Assembly: GCA_946482635.1 (NCBI GenBank)
Contig: CAMLSG010000083.1
Coordinates: 1-20,777, forward strand
Direction of reading: 5' to 3'
Source: an uncultured Duganella sp.
Lineage (GTDB): Bacteria; Pseudomonadota; Gammaproteobacteria; Burkholderiales; Burkholderiaceae
Length of the DNA stretch: 20,777 nucleotides
This document shows positions 15,351 through 20,777 of the stretch, in pieces. The notes beneath the pieces are model-generated. The model worked only from the letters and a program-made list of their open reading frames with translations. It was not told the DNA's origin and did not search any database. The position numbers and the translations under genes were made by a program. Every line of letters starts with the position of its first letter. Positions within the stretch are counted from its first letter, which is position 1.

Positions 15351-16519
15351 GCTTCGATCCCGAGGATGGCGCAGGCGGCGTTGAGGTGCTGCTGCGCTTC
15401 GGCCAGGGTCGGCGCGACGAAGGTCAGGTGGCCCATCTTGCGGGCACGGCGCGGTTCCTCCTTGCCGTACAGGTGCAGGTTGGCGCCTGGCAGCGCCAGC
15501 ACCTTGTCCCACGCCGGTTCGCGCACGTCGTCACCTTCTCCCTCATACCAGATGTCGCCCAGGATGTTCAGCATCACGGCCGGTGAATGCTGGCGCACAT
15601 CGCCCAGCGGCAGGCCGGCCATGGCGCGCACCTGCTGTGCGAACTGGCTGGTGACGCAGGCGTCGATGGTGTAGTGGCCGCTGTTGTGCGGGCGCGGCGC
15701 CATCTCGTTGACGACCAGTGAACCGTCGGCCAGCACGAAGAACTCGATGCACAGCACGCCCACGTAGCCCAGTTCCGCCACGATAGCCTTCGCTGCCGCT
15801 TGCGCTTTGACGGCGCAGTCGGCGGTAATGTTCGGCCCCGGCACGGTGGTGGTGAACAGGATGCCGTCGCGGTGCACGTTTTCGGCGATCGGATACACGA
15901 CCGAAGCGCCATCGGCACCGCGTGCGGTCAGCACCGACACCTCATACGCCAGCGGCAGCATCTTCTCCAGCAGGCAGGTCACCTTGCCCATGCCTTCGAA
16001 GGCGGCACGCACATCGTCGCGCGACTTCACACGGACCTGGCCCTTGCCGTCATAGCCCATGCGCACCGTTTTCAGGATGCCCGGCAGCAGCTCGTCGCTG
16101 ATGGCGTCGATGTCTTCCTGCGAAGCGATGACCTTGTGCGGCGCCGGCATCACGCCCGACTTGGCAGCGCTGGCGACGAAGAAGCTCTTCTCCGCGATGC
16201 GGTCCTGTGCCACGGACACGCCGTGCGCATTCGGCGCCACGAAGACCGATTGCGCCAGGCGCGACAGGCTGTCGGCCGGCACGTTCTCGAACTCGGTGGT
16301 GACGGCCACGCATTGCGCAGCCAGTGCATCGAGGCCGGCGGCATCGCTGTAGCCGGCGTTGATCAGGCGATTCGCCGCCTGTCCCGCAGGACAGTCGGCG
16401 GCCGGCTCCAGCACGGCCACGTTGTAGCCCATGCTCTGCGCGGCGTGCGCGAACATGCGGCCAAGCTGGCCGCCGCCCATCACGCCCAGCCACGCTGGAG
16501 GGTTCTTCACATTACTCAT
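15347..16519 (-). CDS. purK: N5-carboxyaminoimidazole ribonucleotide synthase
   Basis: 390 residues, ATP-grasp enzyme that carboxylates AIR to N5-CAIR with ATP and bicarbonate, a step of IMP synthesis. Motifs are the N-terminal dinucleotide-like [11 protein letters not shown] (12-22), YDGKGQ (156-161) of the ATP-grasp loop, and the metal/substrate segment [18 protein letters not shown] (271-288). Length and ends fit the family. The ATG at 16519 overlaps the purE TGA (ATGA), and the purK stop overlaps the sua5 start in the same way, so purE, purK and sua5 are likely translated as a coupled set. Confidence 0.97.
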   Translation of the reverse strand: MSNVKNPPAWLGVMGGGQLGRMFAHAAQSMGYNVAVLEPAADCPAGQAANRLINAGYSDAAGLDALAAQCVAVTTEFENVPADSLSRLAQSVFVAPNAHGVSVAQDRIAEKSFFVASAAKSGVMPAPHKVIASQEDIDAISDELLPGILKTVRMGYDGKGQVRVKSRDDVRAAFEGMGKVTCLLEKMLPLAYEVSVLTARGADGASVVYPIAENVHRDGILFTTTVPGPNITADCAVKAQAAAKAIVAELGYVGVLCIEFFVLADGSLVVNEMAPRPHNSGHYTIDACVTSQFAQQVRAMAGLPLGDVRQHSPAVMLNILGDIWYEGEGDDVREPAWDKVLALPGANLHLYGKEEPRRARKMGHLTFVAPTLAEAQQHLNAACAILGIEA

Positions 16520-17004
16520 ACTGGCAATACCATTGCTTTCGCGGCTGCGGTCTGGGAAGCGCGGAATTCTTCCAGCTTGGCAGCCAGTGCGTCGTCGGTG
16601 GTGGCGATGATGGCCACGGCAGTCAGGCCCGCGTTGGCGGCGCCGGCTTCGCCGATGGCGAAGGTCGACACCGGCACGCCCTTCGGCATTTGCACGATGG
16701 ACAGCAGCGAGTCTTCGCCGCGCAGGTACTTGGACGGCACAGGCACGCCCAGCACCGGCACGATGGTCATGGCAGCGACCATGCCCGGCAGGTGCGCCGC
16801 GCCGCCGGCGCCGGCGATGATGGCGCGCAGGCCGCGTGCACGGGCGCTCTTGGCGTAGGCGTACATCTCGTCCGGCATGCGGTGGGCGGAGATCACCTGC
16901 GCTTCATACGGCACGCCGAATTGCTTCAGCATATCGACGGCATTCTTCATCACGTCCCAGTCCGAGGACGAGCCCATGATGATGCCGACCAGTGGTTTGC
17001 TCAT
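16516..17004 (-). CDS. purE: N5-CAIR mutase (AIR carboxylase catalytic subunit)
   Basis: 162 residues from [16 protein letters not shown]. PurE moves the carboxyl group of N5-CAIR to give CAIR, using the product of PurK. Signature motifs are GSSSDW (11-16), SAHRMPD with His 41, and [11 protein letters not shown] (65-75) with His 71. An upstream in-frame ATG at 17022 would add six residues (MPENQP), with AAGG 8 bases before it. The ATG at 17004 has GGAG 9 bases before it and matches the usual family N-terminus, so I prefer it. It starts 21 bases after the purC stop and is coupled to purK by a 4-base overlap. Confidence 0.96.
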   Translation of the reverse strand: MSKPLVGIIMGSSSDWDVMKNAVDMLKQFGVPYEAQVISAHRMPDEMYAYAKSARARGLRAIIAGAGGAAHLPGMVAAMTIVPVLGVPVPSKYLRGEDSLLSIVQMPKGVPVSTFAIGEAGAANAGLTAVAIIATTDDALAAKLEEFRASQTAAAKAMVLPV

Positions 17005-17025
17005 TGGCTGATTCTCCGGCATGGC

Positions 17026-17922
17026 TTATACCTTCAGCTTTTCGCCGGTCAGGCGTTCGATGGCTTCGAAGTACTTGGCCTGGGTCTTTTCGATCACGTC
17101 GGCCGGCAGGGCTGGCGCCGGCGGGGTCTTGTGCCAGTCCGTCAGGGTTTCCAGGTAGTCGCGCACGAACTGCTTGTCGTAGGACGGCGGCGAGATGCCT
17201 GGACGGTAGGAGTCGGCTGGCCAGAAGCGCGAGGAGTCGGCGGTCAGCACTTCGTCCATCAGGTGCAGGACGCCGTTGTCGTCCAGGCCGAACTCGAACT
17301 TGGTGTCGGCGATGATGATGCCCTTGGTGGCTGCGTAATCGGCGGCGGTGGTGTAGAGCTTGATCGCCACGTCGCGGATCTTGGCTGCCAGTTCGGCGCC
17401 GATTTTCTTTTCCATCTCTTCGAAGGAGATGTTTTCGTCGTGTTCGCCCAGGTCTGCCTTGGCAGCCGGGGTGAAGATTGGCTGCGGCAGCTTGTCCGCT
17501 TGCTGCAGGCCTTCCGGCAGCTTGATGCCGCAGATGCTGCCGGTCGCCTGGTAGTCTTTCCAGCCCGAGCCGATGATGTAGCCGCGCACCACCGCTTCCA
17601 CCAGGATAGGCTGCAGGCGCTTTGCTACGACTGCGCGGCCTTTTACCTGCTCTACTTCGTCCTGTGCCACAACCGATTCCGGGGTGACGCCGGTCAGGTG
17701 GTTAGGGACGATGTGGCCCAGTTTCTCGAACCAGAAATCGGACATCTGGTTCAGGACCATGCCTTTGCCGGGAATCGGTTCGTTCATCACGACGTCGAAC
17801 GCGGACAGGCGGTCGGTGGTGACGATCAGGATCTTGTCGGTGCCGACGGCGTAGTTGTCGCGCACTTTACCGTGGCCCAGCAGGGGGAGGGATTTGATGG
17901 AGGATTTGTACAGGCTGTTCAT
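17026..17922 (-). CDS. purC: SAICAR synthase (phosphoribosylaminoimidazole-succinocarboxamide synthase)
   Basis: 298 residues, the longer form of PurC found in many proteobacteria and fungi. It joins CAIR and aspartate with ATP to make SAICAR, the step directly after PurE/PurK. Motifs are GHGKVRDNY near residue 20, [12 protein letters not shown] (35-46), [17 protein letters not shown], and [10 protein letters not shown] followed by [13 protein letters not shown]. The start is clear from family alignment, although the Shine-Dalgarno is weak (only AAAG-like sequence about 12 bases away). The 123-bp gap upstream to fba is filled mostly by a long palindrome, leaving about 23 bases before the ATG. 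How purC obtains a promoter is therefore unclear, and read-through from fba is possible. Confidence 0.97.
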   Translation of the reverse strand: MNSLYKSSIKSLPLLGHGKVRDNYAVGTDKILIVTTDRLSAFDVVMNEPIPGKGMVLNQMSDFWFEKLGHIVPNHLTGVTPESVVAQDEVEQVKGRAVVAKRLQPILVEAVVRGYIIGSGWKDYQATGSICGIKLPEGLQQADKLPQPIFTPAAKADLGEHDENISFEEMEKKIGAELAAKIRDVAIKLYTTAADYAATKGIIIADTKFEFGLDDNGVLHLMDEVLTADSSRFWPADSYRPGISPPSYDKQFVRDYLETLTDWHKTPPAPALPADVIEKTQAKYFEAIERLTGEKLKV

Positions 17923-17945
17923 GGCGGGGGTACTTTGAGATTTTT

Positions 17946-18043
17946 AAACCGGTAAATCCGGGTCTGACCCAAGGGTCAGACCCGACCGGCGGCTGTCGCT
18001 GACTTGGGTCAGACCCTTGGGTCTGACCCGGACCTACCGGTTT
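17946..18043. repeat. 98-bp imperfect palindrome built from four GGGTC-W-GACCC units
   Basis: Arms of 38 bases (17946-17983 and 18006-18043) are inverted copies with 34 of 38 positions matching, around a 22-base centre. The outer ends are AAACCGGTA and TACCGGTTT. Inside each arm are two 11-bp palindromes, GGGTCTGACCC or GGGTCAGACCC (at 17960-17970, 17973-17983, 18006-18016, 18019-18029), joined by AA or TT. Each pair can also fold alone into an 11-bp hairpin. It begins 2 bases beyond the fba stop. There is no T-run of the terminator kind, so a simple intrinsic terminator is unlikely. It is best described as a REP-like or miniature palindromic element; mobility is inferred. Confidence 0.85.
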
Positions 18044-18045
18044 GA

Positions 18046-19110
18046 TTACTTGACGATCTGGGCCAGTTCACCGGCCTTGTAACGCTCAGCCATCTTCTCC
18101 AGCGAGATCGGCTTGATCATCGACGCACGGCCTTCGCAGCCGAACGCCAGGAAGCGTGCCTTCACCACTTCTTCAGCAGCAGCGCGGGCTGGCTTCAGGA
18201 AGTCGCGCGGGTCGAACTTGGATGGGTTCTCGAACATGTACTTACGCACGGCAGCGGTCATGGCCAGGCGAATATCGGTGTCGATATTGATCTTGCGCAC
18301 GCCGTGACGGATGCCTTCCTGGATTTCCTCCACAGGCACGCCGTAGGTTTCCTTCATGTCGCCGCCGAATTCGCGGATGATGGCCAGCAGTTCCTGCGGC
18401 ACCGAGGACGAACCGTGCATCACCAGGTGGGTGTTAGGAATGCGGGCGTGGATTTCCTTGATGCGGTCGATCGCCAGGATGTCGCCGGTTGGCTTGCGGG
18501 TGAACTTGTAGGCGCCGTGCGAGGTGCCGATCGCGATCGCCAGCGCGTCGCACTGGGTCTTCTGCACGAAGTCGGCAGCTTGCGCCACGTCGGTCAGCAG
18601 CTGTTCGCGGGTCATGGTGCCTTCCGCGCCGTGGCCGTCTTCCTTGTCGCCCTTCATGGTTTCCAGGGAGCCCAGCACGCCCAGTTCCGCTTCCACGGTC
18701 ACGCCGATGGAGTGGGAGAACTTCACCACTTCCTTCGACACTTCCACGTTGTATTCGTAGGAAGCCACGGACTTGCCGTCAGCCATCAGGGAACCGTCCA
18801 TCATCACGGACGAGAAACCGGATTTGATCGCAGCCATGCAGACTGCCGGCGACTGGCCGTGGTCCTGGTGCATGACGACAGGGATGTGCGGGTAAGCTTC
18901 GATTGCCGCGTCGATCAGGTGACGCAGGAAGGCTTCGCCGGCGTATTTACGGGCGCCAGCCGAAGCTTGCATGATCACCGGCGCGTTGACAGCGTCGGCA
19001 GCGGCCATGATGGCCTGCACTTGTTCCAGGTTGTTAACGTTGAAAGCCGGGATTCCGTAGCCGTTTTCAGCAGCGTGGTCCAGCAGTTGACGCATGGATA
19101 CGAGGGACAT
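18046..19110 (-). CDS. fba: Class II fructose-1,6-bisphosphate aldolase
   Basis: 354 residues, zinc-dependent aldolase splitting or forming fructose-1,6-bisphosphate in glycolysis, gluconeogenesis and the Calvin cycle. Zn and active-site motifs are HQDHG (81-85; Asp 83 and His 84), VEAELG (139-144), [11 protein letters not shown] with His 198, MHGSSSVP with His 232, and [11 protein letters not shown]. The length and the [27 protein letters not shown] start fit the class IIB form common in Burkholderiales. TTGGAG precedes the ATG by 7 bases. It lies 40 bp after pyk on the same strand, so co-transcription is likely. The gap carries a short direct repeat TAACGA-N4-TAACGA beginning at the pyk stop. 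Confidence 0.97.
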   Translation of the reverse strand: MSLVSMRQLLDHAAENGYGIPAFNVNNLEQVQAIMAAADAVNAPVIMQASAGARKYAGEAFLRHLIDAAIEAYPHIPVVMHQDHGQSPAVCMAAIKSGFSSVMMDGSLMADGKSVASYEYNVEVSKEVVKFSHSIGVTVEAELGVLGSLETMKGDKEDGHGAEGTMTREQLLTDVAQAADFVQKTQCDALAIAIGTSHGAYKFTRKPTGDILAIDRIKEIHARIPNTHLVMHGSSSVPQELLAIIREFGGDMKETYGVPVEEIQEGIRHGVRKINIDTDIRLAMTAAVRKYMFENPSKFDPRDFLKPARAAAEEVVKARFLAFGCEGRASMIKPISLEKMAERYKAGELAQIVK

Positions 19111-19150
19111 GGTAATACTCCAATAACAATAAAGAAATCGTTAGCGTTCG

Positions 19151-20608
19151 TTATCGAGCCGAATCGGCGCGGTGAGTAAACTCACCCACTTTCACGATAC
19201 GCAGCGCGTTCGTGCCGCCCACCTTGCCCATCGGCGCACCCCAGGTAACCACAATCATATCGCCCTTCTGGGCAATACCCTGTTTTACCAGGAGGTCTTC
19301 CGCAGCACGCAGCACGACATCGGTCGGCGCATCCTGCATCAGTTGGTGGGTGCAAACGTTACGGTACAAGGCCAGCTTGCGCTGGGTGGTGGTGCTCGGC
19401 GTGAGCGCAATAATCGGGGTGTCGATGTTGTGGCGGCTCATCCACAGTGCGGTGGAGCCGGATTCGGTCAGGGCCACAATCGCCTTCACGCGCAGGTGAT
19501 GCGCGGTGAACAGGGCGCCATAGGCGATCGACTGGTCGATGCGGGTGAAGCGGGCGTTCAGGAAGTCCGCATCGAGTTTGTTGTATTCGGATTGCTCAGC
19601 TTCGGTACAGATGGCCGCCATCATTTCCACAGTTTCCACCGGGTATTTACCGGAGGCGGTCTCGGCCGAGGTCATCACGGCATCGGTACCGTCCAGCACG
19701 GCATTGGCCACGTCGGACACTTCGGCGCGGGTCGGCACGGCGTTGAAGATCATCGACTCCATCATCTGGGTCGCAGTGATGGCGATCTTGTTCGATTCGC
19801 GCGCCATGCGGATCATGCGCTTCTGCAGCGCAGGCACAGCCGCGTTGCCTACCTCGACAGCCAGGTCGCCGCGGGCCACCATGATGCCGTCGGAAGCGTT
19901 CAGGATTTCCTGCAGCGCCGGGATCGCTTCAGCACGCTCGATCTTGGCGATCATCATCGGCTTGAAGCCGAACGGCTCGCCGGCGATATTGGCCAGCTGG
20001 CGCGCCATTTCCATGTCGGTGGCGTTTTTCGGGAAGGAGATCGCCAGGTAATCGGCCTGGAACGACATCGCAGTCTTGATGTCTTCCATGTCCTTGGCGG
20101 TCAGCGCCGGCGCGGTCAGGCCGCCGCCCTGGCGGTTGATGCCCTTGTTGTTGGACAGCTCGCCGCCGATCTTCACGGTGGTGTAGATTTCGCTGCCGAC
20201 AATCTTGTCCACGGTCAGCACGATCAGGCCGTCGTTCAGCAGCAGCACGTCGGCAGGCTTCACGTCGGTTGGCAGGCTCTTGTAGTCCAGGCCCACGCGC
20301 TCCTGGTTGCCCATCTGGCAATCGGCGTCGAGGATGAACTTGTCGCCCTTGGCCAGCATGATCTTGCCATTCTCGAACTTGCCCACGCGGATCTTGGGAC
20401 CCTGCAGGTCGGCCATGATGGCGACCTTCTTGCCGCATTCGTCGGCCACTTCACGCACCAGGGTGGCGCGGTCGATGTGATCCTGCGGCTTGCCGTGCGA
20501 GAAGTTCAGGCGCACCACATCCACGCCGGCGCGGATCATGCGGGTCAGGGTCTCGCGGTCGCTGGAAGCGGGGCCGATGGTGGCGACGATTTTTGTTGCT
20601 CTGGACAT
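19151..20608 (-). CDS. pyk: Pyruvate kinase
   Basis: 485 residues. Transfers phosphate from phosphoenolpyruvate to ADP, giving pyruvate and ATP, the last step of glycolysis. Motifs are RATKIVATIGPASS at the N-terminus, VVRLNFSHG (31-39), MADLQGPKIRVGKF (65-78), MIAKIERAEA (active-site Lys), IMVARGDLAVEVG, and ATQMMESM with the flanking Thr. The C-terminal regulatory domain is present (TESGSTALWMSRH, TPSTTTQRKLALYRNV). There is no extra PEP-utiliser domain, so it is a standard-length enzyme. AAGG stands 6 bases before the ATG. First gene of the visible minus-strand metabolic run; its leader upstream contains three G+C-rich hairpins. Confidence 0.97.
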   Translation of the reverse strand: MSRATKIVATIGPASSDRETLTRMIRAGVDVVRLNFSHGKPQDHIDRATLVREVADECGKKVAIMADLQGPKIRVGKFENGKIMLAKGDKFILDADCQMGNQERVGLDYKSLPTDVKPADVLLLNDGLIVLTVDKIVGSEIYTTVKIGGELSNNKGINRQGGGLTAPALTAKDMEDIKTAMSFQADYLAISFPKNATDMEMARQLANIAGEPFGFKPMMIAKIERAEAIPALQEILNASDGIMVARGDLAVEVGNAAVPALQKRMIRMARESNKIAITATQMMESMIFNAVPTRAEVSDVANAVLDGTDAVMTSAETASGKYPVETVEMMAAICTEAEQSEYNKLDADFLNARFTRIDQSIAYGALFTAHHLRVKAIVALTESGSTALWMSRHNIDTPIIALTPSTTTQRKLALYRNVCTHQLMQDAPTDVVLRAAEDLLVKQGIAQKGDMIVVTWGAPMGKVGGTNALRIVKVGEFTHRADSAR

Positions 20609-20777
20609 GAATACCTTCTGGTTGCGACTTGGTGATAGAAGCCCGCTGCCCGGCCCGATGCAGGGCCGATCAGGCGGATCGCTTCCGCCCCGGACGCGCG
20701 TCTCGGACGCGTCCTCGTTGGTGATGCTACAGACTCAGAATTCGGATGGCCCCGGGTGGGACCACGAGGCGCCGCAC
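20609..20777 (-). promoter_or_regulatory. Upstream/leader region of pyk with three successive hairpins
   Basis: No gene is visible. Three small inverted repeats follow one another: CGGCCC/GGGCCG (20651-20656, 20663-20668), GGCGGA/TCCGCC (20673-20678, 20684-20689), and GGACGCG/CGCGTCC (20692-20698, 20708-20714). None has a T-run on the minus strand, so they are not classical terminators. They may be part of a structured 5' leader of pyk or of the end of an upstream gene outside the window. Confidence 0.4.

Noticed and set aside
15351..15512. 54-codon upstream extension of sua5
   Set aside because: It lies inside purK and reads as shadow sequence; the ATGA overlap gives the proper start.
15800..17955. 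Long plus-strand open frames across purK, purE and purC
   Set aside because: Antisense shadows of well-identified purine genes; no ribosome-binding site or domain.
17946..18043. CRISPR array or tandem repeat reading of the GGGTC-W-GACCC units
   Set aside because: Only four 11-bp units, arranged as inverted pairs rather than regularly spaced direct repeats with unique spacers.
19172..20635. Plus-strand open frame of 487 codons fully antisense to pyk
   Set aside because: It mirrors pyk codons in G+C-rich DNA, is His/Gly/Val-rich without motifs, and pyk is unmistakable on the other strand.

Overview
The window looks like chromosomal DNA of a high-G+C betaproteobacterium, most likely Oxalobacteraceae (Massilia/Duganella/Janthinobacterium type). 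This is inferred from protein character, the sua5-purK-purE-purC-fba-pyk order on one strand, and GGGTC-N-GACCC / GGGG-N5-CCCC palindromes between genes. No species call is possible without a database search. No tRNA, rRNA, CRISPR array, insertion sequence or integrase was seen.

Layout. (1) 1-960: the 3' three quarters of a glutaryl-CoA dehydrogenase gene, a small palindrome and a bidirectional terminator. (2) 967-3463 (minus): three translationally coupled genes for two predicted lipoproteins and one helical soluble protein, none of recognised function. They are head to head with a group II truncated haemoglobin gene (3494-3964). (3) 3942-9774: exported enzymes and their regulators. These are an S33-type alpha/beta hydrolase, a GDSL-esterase lipoprotein + OmpW operon, a LysR regulator, and a divergent S41-type peptidase. 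(4) 9734-11257 (minus): an exported lipase-like hydrolase. (5) 11548-14323 (plus): a lower-G+C two-gene insert that I read as a type VI secretion lipase effector of the Tle4 class with its Tli4-type immunity protein. (6) 14337-20608 (minus): core metabolism, read in the order pyk, fba, purC, purE, purK, sua5, i.e. end of glycolysis, aldolase, three steps of IMP synthesis and the tRNA t6A enzyme.

How the genes work together. PurE and PurK convert AIR to CAIR, PurC uses CAIR, and Sua5 is coupled to purK by a 4-base ATGA overlap. The GDSL lipoprotein and OmpW share an operon and nearly identical start regions, which suggests a surface ester-hydrolysis and uptake pair. The LysR gene and the S41 gene share a 72-bp divergent control region with inverted repeats. 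The effector/immunity genes overlap by 8 bp, as expected for a toxin-antitoxin-like competition cassette.

Most interesting points: the orphan Tle4/Tli4 cassette, whose immunity gene carries a well-placed internal start that would bypass its export signal; the 98-bp imperfect palindrome between fba and purC; and the uncharacterised lipoprotein operon, whose ribosome-binding site is back to back with that of the truncated haemoglobin.
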